A model generated the notes under the pieces. It saw only the letters and a list, made by a program, of their open reading frames with translations. It searched no databases and had not been told where the DNA came from. Below, in pieces: positions 8,008 through 17,095 of a stretch of DNA of 44,738 nt. Both the position numbers and the translations under genes were made by a program. Numbering within the stretch: the stretch's first letter is position 1; each line of letters starts with the position of its first letter. Source of the DNA: an uncultured Oscillospiraceae bacterium (lineage in GTDB: Bacteria > Bacillota > Clostridia > Oscillospirales > Oscillospiraceae); contig CALXDP010000017.1 in NCBI GenBank assembly GCA_944387095.1, forward strand, positions 1 through 44,738, in the 5' to 3' direction.

Positions 8008-10108
8008 GGCGGCGCCTCCTCTCTCCCTCTGACCCCGGGCCCAGAATGGCCCGCAGCCGCTTCATCATCTGTGCCTGCTCCAGATCTACTTTATCCTCCC
8101 GGGGCTGCAGGCAGACGGAAATCACATCGTCGGAAACCGTGACCTGGATCAGCCCCCGCTCGTCCATGACGTGCAGGCACACCAGGGTTTTTCCATAGGA
8201 GCCATGGCAGGTCTGCCCCCTCACCGCATGGCGCACCAGCTGGTCCAGCCGGGATACCGCGGGGCCGGCGGCGCAGCTCTGCTCCAGAAAGTGCCAAAGT
8301 TGGGCAAAGTCCTGCCGGTCGGGCAGCAGCAGGGATGCCTCCCAGCGGGAGAGCAGCTCCCCCTGCCGCAGGCGGCGGAACAGGGTCTGCTCCAGCTGGG
8401 CCCGGGTGGGAGCGGGGCGCAGATCACACAGCTGCAGCTGCACCGCGCGGGTGTTCCGGTACTCGTTTACCTGCAGATGAAAGGCCAGGTCCAGCCGGTC
8501 CCCCGGGGCGACACCGCAGGCGGCGGTATTGGCAGAGAAGAAAATCGCATCCAACGTCACCCCGTCCCGGCGCACTTTCATCTTCAAATGACGGCCATTG
8601 CCCACATCGGAGCAGGATTGTACGCACACCGAGCGCAACAGAAATACCGGCTTAGGATTGCCGGCGCCAAAAGGTTCCAGCAGGGACAGGACATCCACCT
8701 GCTGGCAACTGAGCCATGCGCAGCTGTCGATCTCTGCGTCCACGTCCAGGGCTGTGGCCATGGGGCGCCCTTGGGAATAGCCGGACACCAGCCGGGCCAT
8801 GGACGCTCGGAAGGCGGGGATATTCTCCTCCCGAATGGTAAACCCGGCGGCCAGGGCATGCCCGCCGAACTGCTCCAGCAGGGGCGCGCACCGCTCCAGA
8901 GCGGCAAACAGATTAAAGCCGCCGAAGGAGCGGCAGGATCCCTTTCCCTTGCCGTGATCCAAGCTGATCATAAACGCGGGGCAGGCGTACTTCTCCGCCA
9001 GCCGGGAGGCCACGATGCCCACCACCCCCTGGTGCCAGCCCTCCCCCGCCAGCACAATGACGGGCGCGGCCAGCTGGGGCTGGCGGGCAAGAAGGGAGTC
9101 ACACTGTTCATAGATGGCAAGCTCGATGGCCTGCCGCTTCCGGTTCAGCTCACAAAGCTCCAGGGCCAGGGCCTGTCCCCGCTCCTCGTCCTTTGTGAGC
9201 AGCAGCTCCAGGGCCACGTCCGCCCGCTCCATCCGACCCGCAGCATTGATCCGGGGGGCCAGGCCGTAGCCGATAGTGACGGCGGTGGGGGTTTTGCCTG
9301 CCTCACACCCCGCCTCCCGCAGCAGAGCCCGCAGCCCGGGCCGCCGGGTTTCGGCCAGCAGGGACAGCCCGCGCCGCACCAGGGTCCGGTTCTCGTCGGA
9401 CAGCCGCATTACGTCGGCCACAGTGCCGACGGCGGCCAGCTCCCCGTAGCGGCGCAGCACCGCCTCCCGCCCGGCGGGCGGGGTGAGAGCCAGGGCCAAC
9501 TTCAAAGCCACGCCCACCCCCGCCAGTTCCTTGAACGGATACGGGCAGTCTGGCCGGCGGGGATTCACCACCGCGGCGGCCCGGGGCAGCTCCCCCTTAC
9601 ATTGGTGATGGTCGGTGATCACCACATCCATCCCCAGGGTTTTGGCGTATTCCACTTCCCGCACTGCGGTGACGCCGCAGTCCACCGTGATAATCAGGCT
9701 GGCGCCGCACTGAAAGAGCGTGTCAATGGCGCCGGGATTCAGGCCGTATCCCTCTCCCGTCCGATCCGGGATATGGCTGATCGCCCGTCCGCCCTGCTCC
9801 CGCAGAAACTCCAGAAGCAGACAGGTGGCCGTAATGCCGTCCACATCGTAGTCCCCATAGACGGCAATGGTCTCTCCCCGGTCCAGCGCCCGGCAAATCC
9901 GCTCCGCAGCCCGGTCCATGTCCCGCAGCAAAAAGGGATCCCGCAGCAAAACCGGCGTTTCCGCCAGGAACGCGGCCGCCTTTTCCGGCGTGTCCAGCCC
10001 CCGGGCGCACAGCACAGCGGCGCACAGCGGCGGCAGCCCCGCCTGCTCCATCCGGCGCAGAGCGTCTGAGGAGACAGCCCGGCGCAGGTTCCACTGTTCA
10101 TATTTCAT
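7979..10108 (-). CDS. recJ: single-stranded-DNA-specific exonuclease RecJ
   Basis: A 5'-3' single-strand exonuclease of recombination and mismatch repair, 709 residues. DHH-family motifs are visible: YGDYDVDGITA (motif I), DCGV, ITDHHQC (the DHH motif), GVGVALKLA, and the DHHA1 part with GGHALAAGF. An OB-fold-like region and a C-terminal extension follow. I start at the ATG at 10108 because GAGGA lies 8 bases upstream; the ATG at 10126 lies 5' of that site. A consensus promoter at 10147-10175 drives recJ-rel, divergently from lexA. The 3' end overlaps rel by 29 bases. Confidence 0.94.
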   Translation of the reverse strand: MKYEQWNLRRAVSSDALRRMEQAGLPPLCAAVLCARGLDTPEKAAAFLAETPVLLRDPFLLRDMDRAAERICRALDRGETIAVYGDYDVDGITATCLLLEFLREQGGRAISHIPDRTGEGYGLNPGAIDTLFQCGASLIITVDCGVTAVREVEYAKTLGMDVVITDHHQCKGELPRAAAVVNPRRPDCPYPFKELAGVGVALKLALALTPPAGREAVLRRYGELAAVGTVADVMRLSDENRTLVRRGLSLLAETRRPGLRALLREAGCEAGKTPTAVTIGYGLAPRINAAGRMERADVALELLLTKDEERGQALALELCELNRKRQAIELAIYEQCDSLLARQPQLAAPVIVLAGEGWHQGVVGIVASRLAEKYACPAFMISLDHGKGKGSCRSFGGFNLFAALERCAPLLEQFGGHALAAGFTIREENIPAFRASMARLVSGYSQGRPMATALDVDAEIDSCAWLSCQQVDVLSLLEPFGAGNPKPVFLLRSVCVQSCSDVGNGRHLKMKVRRDGVTLDAIFFSANTAACGVAPGDRLDLAFHLQVNEYRNTRAVQLQLCDLRPAPTRAQLEQTLFRRLRQGELLSRWEASLLLPDRQDFAQLWHFLEQSCAAGPAVSRLDQLVRHAVRGQTCHGSYGKTLVCLHVMDERGLIQVTVSDDVISVCLQPREDKVDLEQAQMMKRLRAILGPGSEGERRRRHGGEHSGTL

Positions 10109-10146
10109 GGTTCCATCCTCAAGCATCAGACATAAAAATTAGCTTC

Positions 10147-10175
10147 ATTATAGCAAACCTGGCTCTCACTTTCAA
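10147..10175 (-). promoter_or_regulatory. recJ-rel promoter
   Basis: Minus strand: -35 TTGAAA (10175-10170), 17-base spacer, -10 TATAAT (10152-10147). It is divergent from the lexA promoter; the LexA box at 10232-10243 lies about 57 bases upstream of its -35, so SOS control of recJ is possible but not obvious. Confidence 0.85.
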
Positions 10176-10231
10176 CCGGCGGCGGTCAAACTGCCCGAAT
10201 TTCCCGTTGAAACACATCTTCGCCCATTTTA

Positions 10232-10270
10232 GAACAAACGTTTGACATCCGGGATTCTCTATGATAGAAT
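10232..10270 (+). promoter_or_regulatory. lexA promoter with overlapping LexA operator
   Basis: The -35 is TTGACA (10242-10247) and the -10 is TAGAAT (10265-10270), with a 17-base spacer. GAACAAACGTTT (10232-10243) matches the Gram-positive SOS box core GAAC-N4-GTTC with one change and overlaps the first two bases of the -35 element. LexA bound there would block polymerase, giving autoregulation. Confidence 0.85.
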
Positions 10271-10309
10271 GGCAGTATCAAATTAGGTGCATGGGAAGGA
10301 GCCCGCTTT

Positions 10310-10909
10310 ATGAGCAAATTATCCCCCAAACAGCAGCAGATCTATGACTATATCCTGTCCTTTTCCGAGGAGCATGGCTATCCCCCCTCGGTGCGGGAGA
10401 TTGCCCAGGCGGTGGACCTGCGCTCCCCTTCCACGGTCCACTTCCACTTGAAAGGCCTGCGGGAGGCGGGGCTCATCTCCCAGGCGGAGGGTAAGACCCG
10501 GGCCATTTCCATCACCGATGGGGCCCATAACCGGAGAAATCAGGTGCCCCTGCTGGGCTCCGTGGCTGCCGGCACCCCCATTCTGGCGGAGGAGTGCATC
10601 GAGGAATACCTGACCTTCGATACCGGAGGGCATATAGGCGAGCATTTCGCCCTGCGGGTCCGGGGCGAGTCCATGCTGGAGGCGGGCATCCTCCCCGGCG
10701 ACGTGGTGGTGGTCCACCAACAGCAGCAGGTGCGCAACGGGGAGATTGTGGTGGCCCTGTTTGAGGATGAGGCCACCGTAAAGACCTATCGCCGGGAGAA
10801 TGGCCACGTCTGGCTGTATCCTGAAAACTCCAGCCCCGAGTACCAGCCCATCGACGGCGAGGGCTGCCGCATCCTGGGGCGGGTGGTGGCGGTCATCCGC
10901 CGGTACTGA
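10310..10909 (+). CDS. lexA: SOS transcriptional repressor LexA
   Basis: A 199-residue repressor and latent protease. The N-terminal winged helix (about 1-65) contains the LexA-type recognition segment RSPSTVHFHLKGL. The autocleavage site is Ala87-Gly88 in SVAAGTP. The catalytic serine is S121 (GESM) and the lysine K158 (ATVKTY). RecA-stimulated cleavage at A-G inactivates the repressor. AAGGAG lies 8 bases before the ATG. The LexA box in its own promoter shows autoregulation, and an intrinsic terminator follows at 10950. No other gene in the window shows an obvious SOS box. Confidence 0.97.
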   Translation: MSKLSPKQQQIYDYILSFSEEHGYPPSVREIAQAVDLRSPSTVHFHLKGLREAGLISQAEGKTRAISITDGAHNRRNQVPLLGSVAAGTPILAEECIEEYLTFDTGGHIGEHFALRVRGESMLEAGILPGDVVVVHQQQQVRNGEIVVALFEDEATVKTYRRENGHVWLYPENSSPEYQPIDGEGCRILGRVVAVIRRY

Positions 10910-10949
10910 TCTTTTTCCGCCATAAGACTTTCCACATGGAACCTCCTGG

Positions 10950-10987
10950 GCGCGCCGCGAAAAATTTCGCGGCGCGCTTTCCTTTTT
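10950..10987 (+). terminator. intrinsic terminator of lexA
   Basis: GCGCGCCGCGAAA (10950-10962) pairs perfectly with TTTCGCGGCGCGC (10965-10977), followed by TTTCCTTTTT. Positions 10978-11006 may also hold a weak proB promoter (-10 TATCAT at 11001-11006), but its -35 is poor. Confidence 0.9.
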
Positions 10988-11044
10988 CCACCGGTTGTGG
11001 TATCATGGCCTTACTTCTGTAACGCATTAAAGTGAGGGATCTGT

Positions 11045-11818
11045 ATGAAAGTGGTTGTCAAGGTTGGCACCTCCACCCTGGCCTATGCCACCGGGCGGCT
11101 GAACATCCGCCATGTGGAGCAGCTGGTGAAGGTGCTTTCCGATTTGAAAAACGCGGGGCACGAACTGATCCTGGTGTCCTCGGGCGCCATCGGCATGGGG
11201 GTGGGCAAGCTGAATCTGGCCGGCCGGCCAGAGGATATGCCCACCAAGCAGGCAGCCGCCGCGGTGGGCCAGTGCGAGCTGATGTATACCTATGACCGGC
11301 TGTTTTCCCAGTACAACCACACCGTGGCCCAGCTGCTGCTCACCGGAGAGGACATTGACCATCAGGACCGGCGGCACAATTTTGAGAACACCGTCCGCCG
11401 CCTGCTGGAGCTGGGAGTGTTGCCCATTGTCAACGAAAACGATACCGTGGCCACCGCGGAGATCTCCGTGGGGGACAACGACACCCTGGGGGCGGTGGTG
11501 GCCTGTAGTGTGGGGGCCGATCTGCTGGTGGTGCTGTCTGACATTGAGGGGCTGTATACCGCCGATCCCCGCCAGGACCCCAGCGCCGCCCTCATCCCCG
11601 TGGTGGATGAGATCACCCCGGAGATTGAGGCCCTGGCCGGGCAGGCGGGCAGCGCCCTGGCTACCGGCGGCATGGCCACCAAGCTGAAGGCCGCCCGGCT
11701 GGCCACGGAGCAGGGCTGCGACATGGTGATTGCCAACGGGGCGCGGCCGGAGCTGCTCTATGACATTGTGGCCGGCCGGCCGGCGGGGACGCGCTTTACC
11801 GCCGGGTATAACTTATAA
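11045..11818 (+). CDS. proB: glutamate 5-kinase, short form without PUA domain
   Basis: Phosphorylates L-glutamate in the first step of proline synthesis. The 257 residues form a complete amino-acid-kinase domain: VKVGTST near the N-terminus, [37 protein letters not shown] and TGGMATKL. The usual C-terminal PUA domain (about 100 residues in the E. coli enzyme) is absent, and the stop is clean. Short ProB proteins of this kind are known in Firmicutes. It is followed 17 bases later by proA and is co-transcribed with it. Confidence 0.95.
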   Translation: MKVVVKVGTSTLAYATGRLNIRHVEQLVKVLSDLKNAGHELILVSSGAIGMGVGKLNLAGRPEDMPTKQAAAAVGQCELMYTYDRLFSQYNHTVAQLLLTGEDIDHQDRRHNFENTVRRLLELGVLPIVNENDTVATAEISVGDNDTLGAVVACSVGADLLVVLSDIEGLYTADPRQDPSAALIPVVDEITPEIEALAGQAGSALATGGMATKLKAARLATEQGCDMVIANGARPELLYDIVAGRPAGTRFTAGYNL

Positions 11819-11835
11819 TTGAGGAGGGACCGCTC

Positions 11836-13092
11836 ATGACCACACAGGAACTGCTGCGCCGGGCTCAAGCGGCCAAGCCTGCCGTCGTTCTGGCAGGTGC
11901 GGAGCAGAAAAACGCGGCGCTGCTGGCCATGGCCAGCGCCTTGGAAACACAGGCTGAGGCCATCCTGGCGGCCAACGCCCAGGATCTGGAGGCCGCCCGG
12001 GGGACGGTGTCCGAGGTGATGCTGGACCGGCTGGCCCTCAGCCCGGACCGGATCCGGGGCATGGCCGCCGGCATTCGGGAGGTGGCCGCCCTGCCTGACC
12101 CAGTGGGGCAGGTGCTGCGTCGGGTGGCGCGGCCCAACGGGCTGGTGATTGAAAAGACCTGCGTACCCATGGGCGTCATCGCCATCATCTACGAAAGCCG
12201 CCCCAACGTCACCTCAGATGCTGCGGCCCTGGCGTTGAAAGCCGGATCCGCCTGTGTCCTCCGGGGGGGCAAGGAGGCCCACCGTTCCGCCGCCGCCATT
12301 GTCCGGGCACTTCAGGAAGGGCTGCTTCAGGCCGGGCTTCCCAAGGACTCTGTACAGCTGGTGGAAGATACCACCCGCCAGTCCGCCCACGAGCTGATGT
12401 CTGCCCGGGGGCTGGTGGACCTGCTCATTCCCCGGGGCGGCGCGGGGCTGATCCGGGCCTGCGTGGAAAACGCGGCGGTGCCCGTCATCGAGACGGGCAC
12501 CGGCATCTGCCATATCTATGTGGACCGGGCCGCGGACCAGGCCATGGCGCTGGACATCGTGGAAAACGCCAAGTGCAGCCGGCCCAGCGTGTGTAACGCC
12601 GCCGAGGTATGCCTGGTGCACCGGGACATTGCCCCGGAGTTTCTCCCCGCCCTGCGCAGCCGCCTGGTGGCGGACAGGGCTGGGGCGGGTTTGCCTCCGG
12701 TGGAGCTCCGGCTGGATCCGGCGGCAGCAGCGCTCATCCCCGGCACACCCGCCGGAGCGCAGGATTTTGACACAGAGTTTCTGGACTACATCCTGGCAGT
12801 GAAAGTGGTGGACAGTCTGGACCAGGCCGTCGCACACATCGCCGCCCACTCCACTGGCCATTCCGAATCCATCCTCACCGCGGATGAGCGCGCCGCGGCC
12901 AGATTCCTCTACACAGTGGACAGCGCCGCCGTCTACTGGAATGCCTCCACCCGGTTTACCGATGGCGGGGAATTTGGGCTGGGCTGCGAGATGGGCATTT
13001 CCACCCAGCGGCTCCATGCCCGGGGCCCCATGGGGCTTGCCGAACTGTGCAGCTATAAGTATGTGATCCGGGGCAGCGGGCAGATCCGCTAG
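11836..13092 (+). CDS. proA: glutamate-5-semialdehyde dehydrogenase (gamma-glutamyl phosphate reductase)
   Basis: Reduces gamma-glutamyl phosphate to glutamate semialdehyde with NADPH, the second step of proline synthesis. The 418 residues match the family length. Visible motifs are [10 protein letters not shown] (117-126), the cofactor-binding segment [14 protein letters not shown] (135-148), PRGGAGLI (199-206), and the catalytic cysteine C253 in SVCNAAE. The end has the usual GLGCEMGIS and GPMGL motifs. GAGGAGG lies about 9 bases before the ATG. It follows proB directly and converges on mtaB; no strong terminator is visible in the 31-base gap. Confidence 0.96.
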   Translation: MTTQELLRRAQAAKPAVVLAGAEQKNAALLAMASALETQAEAILAANAQDLEAARGTVSEVMLDRLALSPDRIRGMAAGIREVAALPDPVGQVLRRVARPNGLVIEKTCVPMGVIAIIYESRPNVTSDAAALALKAGSACVLRGGKEAHRSAAAIVRALQEGLLQAGLPKDSVQLVEDTTRQSAHELMSARGLVDLLIPRGGAGLIRACVENAAVPVIETGTGICHIYVDRAADQAMALDIVENAKCSRPSVCNAAEVCLVHRDIAPEFLPALRSRLVADRAGAGLPPVELRLDPAAAALIPGTPAGAQDFDTEFLDYILAVKVVDSLDQAVAHIAAHSTGHSESILTADERAAARFLYTVDSAAVYWNASTRFTDGGEFGLGCEMGISTQRLHARGPMGLAELCSYKYVIRGSGQIR

Positions 13093-13123
13093 CCCCGCCT
13101 GTGCAGGCTGTCCACCCCCCGTC

Positions 13124-14416
13124 TCACGCCATAGCCTCCCCCAGCAGCCCGCCATCCGTCGTTCCGGTGATCCGCACCCGCCTCACCTGGTTGCGCAGGT
13201 TTTCCCCTTGCATGTGTACCAGCACATAGTTGGGGGCATGGCCCTGCCACAGGCCGTTGCGTTCTTCTTCAAAGAGCACCGGGAAGGCGCGGCCCACCTG
13301 CCTGTTCAGATAGGTCTGCTTCATCTCTTCCGCCACCGCCATGGCCTGGCGGGCCCGCTCTTCCTGCACCGCCTTTGGAATCTGTCCGTCCATGGCCGCG
13401 GCGGGCGTGCCGGGACGGCGGGAATAGGGGAAAATGTGCATGGCGGAAAAGCCACACTTTCGGATGAAATCCAGCGTCTGGTCAAACTCCTTCTGGGTCT
13501 CCTGGGGAAACCCCACAATGAGGTCTGTGGTGATCCCCGGATCCTGAAAGGCCTCTCTCAGTAATTTAACTGACTCATTAAACCGTTTGGAATCATATTT
13601 CCGGTTCATCCGGGCCAAGGTGGCGTCGCAGCCGGACTGGAGGGACAGGTGGAAATGGGGGCACAGGTTGGGCAGGGCAGCCGCCCTCTGGCAGAATTCC
13701 GGAGTGATGGTGCGGGGCTCTAAGGAACCCAGACGCACCCGCAGCTCGGGCGCCGCCCGGCACACCTGCTCCACAAGCGTGAGAAAGTCTGGCCGGCCCT
13801 CCAGATCGCGGCCCCAGGAGGAGATCTCAATCCCGGTGATCACCAGCTCCCGGTAGCCCGCCTCCCGCAGGCCCTTGGCCTGTTCCACCGCCTCCGCCAG
13901 GGGCAGGGAACGCACCGGGCCCCGAGCGTAGGGGATCACGCAATAAGAGCAGAAGTTTGCGCAGCCGTCCTCCACCTTCAGCATGGCCCGGGTGCGCCCT
14001 TCCTGCCCACCGGCAGGCAATCGTTCAAACTGCCGCCGCTCCATGGCCCTGTCCACCGTCACCACCTGACTGCCGCGCCGCTGGAGCTGACCTTCCAGCC
14101 GGTCCAGAAAGTCCATGCGCCCGGCGGAGCCGGACACCACATCCACCCCCAGCTCCGCCACCGCCTGGGGATCTGTTTGGGCGTAGCAGCCGCACACCGC
14201 CACCACCGACTCCGGGGCCTGTTTCCGGGCCCGGCGAATGATGTTGCGGCACTTTTTGTCACTCACCGCCGTGACGGTACAGGTGTTGATGATATAGGCG
14301 TCCGCCGGGCCGTCAAACCCGGTGAGCTGGTGGCCCCGGCGCAGCAGCTCCTGCTCCATGGCCTGACTCTCGTACTGGTTCACTTTGCACCCCAGGGTGC
14401 AGATGGCAATTTTCAT
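13124..14416 (-). CDS. mtaB: tRNA (N6-threonylcarbamoyladenosine37-C2)-methylthiotransferase MtaB
   Basis: A radical-SAM methylthiotransferase that converts t6A37 to ms2t6A37 in tRNAs reading ANN codons. The 430 residues comprise the N-terminal UPF0004 domain with cysteines C10, C46 and C77 for the auxiliary cluster, the radical-SAM motif C152-x3-C156-x2-C159 (CANFCSYC), and a C-terminal TRAM-like region (VGRAFPVLFEEERNGLWQGH). The sequence CTLGCKVNQYES at the N-terminus is typical of MtaB rather than MiaB or RimO. GGAGGA precedes the ATG. The promoter is at 14453-14481, divergent from the yfbR-like gene. Confidence 0.93.
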   Translation of the reverse strand: MKIAICTLGCKVNQYESQAMEQELLRRGHQLTGFDGPADAYIINTCTVTAVSDKKCRNIIRRARKQAPESVVAVCGCYAQTDPQAVAELGVDVVSGSAGRMDFLDRLEGQLQRRGSQVVTVDRAMERRQFERLPAGGQEGRTRAMLKVEDGCANFCSYCVIPYARGPVRSLPLAEAVEQAKGLREAGYRELVITGIEISSWGRDLEGRPDFLTLVEQVCRAAPELRVRLGSLEPRTITPEFCQRAAALPNLCPHFHLSLQSGCDATLARMNRKYDSKRFNESVKLLREAFQDPGITTDLIVGFPQETQKEFDQTLDFIRKCGFSAMHIFPYSRRPGTPAAAMDGQIPKAVQEERARQAMAVAEEMKQTYLNRQVGRAFPVLFEEERNGLWQGHAPNYVLVHMQGENLRNQVRRVRITGTTDGGLLGEAMA

Positions 14417-14452
14417 TTGGATTCCTCCAGGGGTTGGTCAAATTCGCCACAC

Positions 14453-14481
14453 AGTATATCAATTTCCCCGCCATTTGTACA
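14453..14481 (-). promoter_or_regulatory. mtaB promoter
   Basis: Minus strand: -35 TGTACA (14481-14476), 17-base spacer, -10 TATACT (14458-14453). Confidence 0.7.
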
Positions 14482-14490
14482 GCCCGGGCG

Positions 14491-14519
14491 TTTACAATTC
14501 TACGGATTCCTGCTATACT
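14491..14519 (+). promoter_or_regulatory. promoter of the yfbR-like gene
   Basis: -35 TTTACA (14491-14496), 17-base spacer, -10 TATACT (14514-14519). It lies back to back with the mtaB promoter. Confidence 0.8.
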
Positions 14520-14582
14520 GTCCCAAGACGTGCGCCTGGAACGCCCCGGCCACGGGGCGGGCAGACAGAGAGGAGGCCCAGT

Positions 14583-15158
14583 GTGAGCCACAGCTTTTTC
14601 GCCTATATCTTCCGCATGCGCTACATCGCCCGCTGGGCCCTGATGCGCAACACCCGCACGGAGAACGTGGAGGAGCACTCCTACGAGGTGGCGGTGCTGG
14701 CCCACGCCCTGGCCGTCATCGGCCGGGACGTGTTTTACAAGGATCTGAACCCGGACCGGACAGCTGCCGCGGCGCTGTTCCACGACGCCCCTGAGATCAT
14801 CACCGGGGACATGCCCACCCCCATCAAGTACTTCAACCCCAAGCTGAAAACCGCCTACAGGCAGGTGGAGGCGGTGGCCCAAGACAAGCTGCTGTCCATG
14901 CTGCCTGCAGAGCTGGTAGGCGCCTATGAGCCTCTGGTGCGGGAGACGGACCCGGTTCTCCGCCGCTATGTGAAGGCCGCCGACAAGCTGGCCGCCTGGC
15001 TCAAGTGCCAGGAGGAGCTGAAGGCGGGCAACGCCGAGTTTAAGCGGGCCGCCGACGAGACTCTGTCCACCTTGCGTGCCATGGGCATGGAGGAAGTGGA
15101 CTGGTTTATGGAAAACCTGGGCGGGGCGTTCCAGCTGACGCTGGACGATTTGGGATAA
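14583..15158 (+). CDS. yfbR: HD-domain 5'-deoxynucleotidase (YfbR family)
   Basis: Dephosphorylates deoxynucleoside 5'-monophosphates in the cytoplasm. The frame is open further upstream, but I start at GTG 14583 because AGGAGG (14571-14576) lies 6 bases before it and the promoter at 14491-14519 lies inside the longer frame. The 191 residues then match YfbR (199 in E. coli). The metal-binding HD residues are H32 (EEHSYEV) and H67-D68 (LFHDAPEIITGDMPTP), the YfbR signature, and a late aspartate lies in KAADKLAAWL. The ACT and DUF711 genes follow on the same strand. Confidence 0.9.
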   Translation: MSHSFFAYIFRMRYIARWALMRNTRTENVEEHSYEVAVLAHALAVIGRDVFYKDLNPDRTAAAALFHDAPEIITGDMPTPIKYFNPKLKTAYRQVEAVAQDKLLSMLPAELVGAYEPLVRETDPVLRRYVKAADKLAAWLKCQEELKAGNAEFKRAADETLSTLRAMGMEEVDWFMENLGGAFQLTLDDLG

Positions 15159-15202
15159 CTTCATTTTAAAACATCCTTGAAATTGATTCAGGAGGAAGCA
15201 GT

Positions 15203-15472
15203 ATGAGAGCCATTGTCACCGTCATCGGCAAGGACCAGGTGGGCATCATCGCCGCCGTATGTGCCCTGCTCAGCGAGAAGAATGTCAATGTACTGGATAT
15301 CAGCCAGACCATTTTGCAGGAGTACTTCACCATGACCATGCTGGTGGACGTCTCCCAGGCCACCATCCCCTTCGCCGCACTGAAGGAAGCGCTGGCCGCG
15401 GCCGGGCAGGACCGCGGACTGGATATCCGCATCCAGCGGGAAGACATCTTCGACGCCATGCATCGAATTTAA
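15203..15472 (+). CDS. ACT-domain protein (UPF0237 family)
   Basis: An 89-residue protein that is a single ACT domain (beta-alpha-beta-beta-alpha-beta), starting MRAIVTVIGKDQVGIIAAVCALLSEKN in pattern; ACT domains bind small ligands, often amino acids. UPF0237 proteins are commonly encoded directly upstream of a DUF711/UPF0210 protein, as here, so the two probably act together; the biochemical role is unknown. AGGAGG lies 8 bases before the ATG. A 189-base gap with a structured element (15499-15576) separates it from its usual partner. Confidence 0.9.
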   Translation: MRAIVTVIGKDQVGIIAAVCALLSEKNVNVLDISQTILQEYFTMTMLVDVSQATIPFAALKEALAAAGQDRGLDIRIQREDIFDAMHRI

Positions 15473-15498
15473 GTGCGAAGGACAGGGCGCATAGGGGA

Positions 15499-15576
15499 GA
15501 TAAGCCGGGCGCGAATGGGCAAAGCCCGGGGGTGGCCGGGGCCGCACCGGGTTTGCCTGCAATCGGACGGCTTATC
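15499..15576. repeat. imperfect long inverted repeat between the ACT and DUF711 genes
   Basis: GATAAGCC (15499-15506) and GGCTTATC (15569-15576) are perfect outer arms. Inside them GGCAAAGCCCGG and CCGGGTTTGCC pair with a one-base bulge, so a folded element of about 78 bases is expected. The bases after it (about 15607-15636) resemble the start of the dispersed repeat at 5614-5643 (GCGCG, TTAAGTT, TTTTTG in the same order). It sits within a likely operon, so it would be transcribed. Confidence 0.5.
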
Positions 15577-15661
15577 GGACCGGCCACGCACCCAATCCGC
15601 AGCGTGAGCGCGTTTTAAGTTTTTGCTTTTTGACCGAAACAACATATCAAGGAGAGTTACC

Positions 15662-17020
15662 ATGCTCAACAGTAAAGATATCTTGAGCACCATCCGTATG
15701 ATCGACCAGCAGCATCTGGACGTGCGCACCATCACCATGGGTATCTCCCTGCTGGACTGCTGTGATCCCGATCCGGCAGCTGCCTGCCGGAAGATCTATG
15801 ACAAGATCACCACCAGCGCGGAAAAGCTGGTGCAGACCGGCCAGGACATCGAAACGGAATTTGGCATTCCCATCGTCAACAAGCGCATTTCCGTCACCCC
15901 CATAGCCCTGGTGGCCGGGGCCTCCCGCACCGGCGACTACGTCCCCTTCGCCCAGGCCATGGACAAAGCGGCCAAGGCGGTGGGGGTCAACTTCATCGGC
16001 GGCTTTTCCGCCCTGGTGCAAAAGGGCATGACTGAGGGGGACAAGAAACTCATCACCGCCATCCCCGAGGCCCTGGCGGTCACCGACGTGGTGTGCTCCA
16101 GCGTCAATATGGGCTCCACCAAGGCGGGCATCAACATGGACGCAGTGCGGCTCATGGGGGAGGTCATCAAGGCCACGGCAGATCGCACCGCAGACCGGGG
16201 CGGCTTCGGCTGCGCCAAGCTGGTGGTGTTCTGCAACGCCGTGGAGGACAACCCCTTCATGGCTGGCGCCTTCCATGGCGTGGGGGAGGCTGAGCGGGTC
16301 ATCAACGTGGGGGTATCCGGCCCCGGCGTGGTCCACCACGCCCTCCAGTCCGTGAAAGGCCAGCCCTTTGACGTGGTGGCGGAGACCATCAAAAAAACCG
16401 CCTTCCAGGTCACCCGCATGGGCCAGCTGGTGGCCCAGGAGGCCAGCGCCCGGCTGAACGTGCCCTTCGGCATCGTAGACCTGTCCCTGGCCCCCACCCC
16501 CGCCATCGGCGACAGCGTGGCCCGGATCCTGGAGGAAATGGGCCTGGAGGTGTGCGGCACCCACGGCACCACCGCCGCCCTGGCGCTTCTCAATGACGCG
16601 GTGAAAAAGGGGGGTGTTATGGCCAGCTCCTCGGTGGGCGGGCTGTCCGGCGCCTTCATCCCCGTCAGTGAGGACGAGGGTATGATCGCCGCCGCCCAGT
16701 CCGGCGCCCTCACTTTGGATAAGCTGGAGGCCATGACCTGCGTGTGCTCCGTGGGGCTGGACATGATCGCCGTGCCCGGGGACACCCCGGCGGCCACCAT
16801 CTCCGCCATCATCGCCGACGAGGCGGCCATCGGCATGGTGAATACCAAGACCACCGCTGTGCGCATCATCCCCGCCCCCGGCAAGCGGGTGGGAGATATG
16901 GTGGAGTTCGGCGGCCTGCTGGGCTCCGCCCCGGTGATGCCCTGCCACACCGGCTCTGCCCAGGACTTCGTGGCCCGGGGCGGCCGTATTCCAGCGCCCA
17001 TGCACAGCCTGAAAAACTAA
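15662..17020 (+). CDS. DUF711/UPF0210 (PFL) family protein
   Basis: A 452-residue protein of the conserved UPF0210 family, distantly related to the pyruvate-formate-lyase fold; no reaction is established. The ATG at 15662 is chosen over the upstream in-frame ATG (15623) because AAGGAGAG (15649-15656) lies 5 bases before it, and the resulting length is the family norm. Recognisable conserved segments are the N-terminal [23 protein letters not shown] region, [51 protein letters not shown], and the C-terminal [23 protein letters not shown]. It is paired with the upstream ACT protein. An intrinsic terminator follows. Confidence 0.9.
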   Translation: MLNSKDILSTIRMIDQQHLDVRTITMGISLLDCCDPDPAAACRKIYDKITTSAEKLVQTGQDIETEFGIPIVNKRISVTPIALVAGASRTGDYVPFAQAMDKAAKAVGVNFIGGFSALVQKGMTEGDKKLITAIPEALAVTDVVCSSVNMGSTKAGINMDAVRLMGEVIKATADRTADRGGFGCAKLVVFCNAVEDNPFMAGAFHGVGEAERVINVGVSGPGVVHHALQSVKGQPFDVVAETIKKTAFQVTRMGQLVAQEASARLNVPFGIVDLSLAPTPAIGDSVARILEEMGLEVCGTHGTTAALALLNDAVKKGGVMASSSVGGLSGAFIPVSEDEGMIAAAQSGALTLDKLEAMTCVCSVGLDMIAVPGDTPAATISAIIADEAAIGMVNTKTTAVRIIPAPGKRVGDMVEFGGLLGSAPVMPCHTGSAQDFVARGGRIPAPMHSLKN

Positions 17021-17032
17021 ATCCGTACAGAA

Positions 17033-17081
17033 AGATCCCCGCAGCGCGTCACAGTGTGCGCGCCGCGGGGATCTCTTTTTT
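17033..17081 (+). terminator. intrinsic terminator of the DUF711 gene
   Basis: AGATCCCCGC (17033-17042) pairs with GCGGGGATCT (17065-17074), with a further GCGCG/CGCGC helix inside and a T-tract at 17076-17081. The reverse strand has only a weak U-tract. Confidence 0.85.
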
Positions 17082-17095
17082 CCGTCTGCCATATA

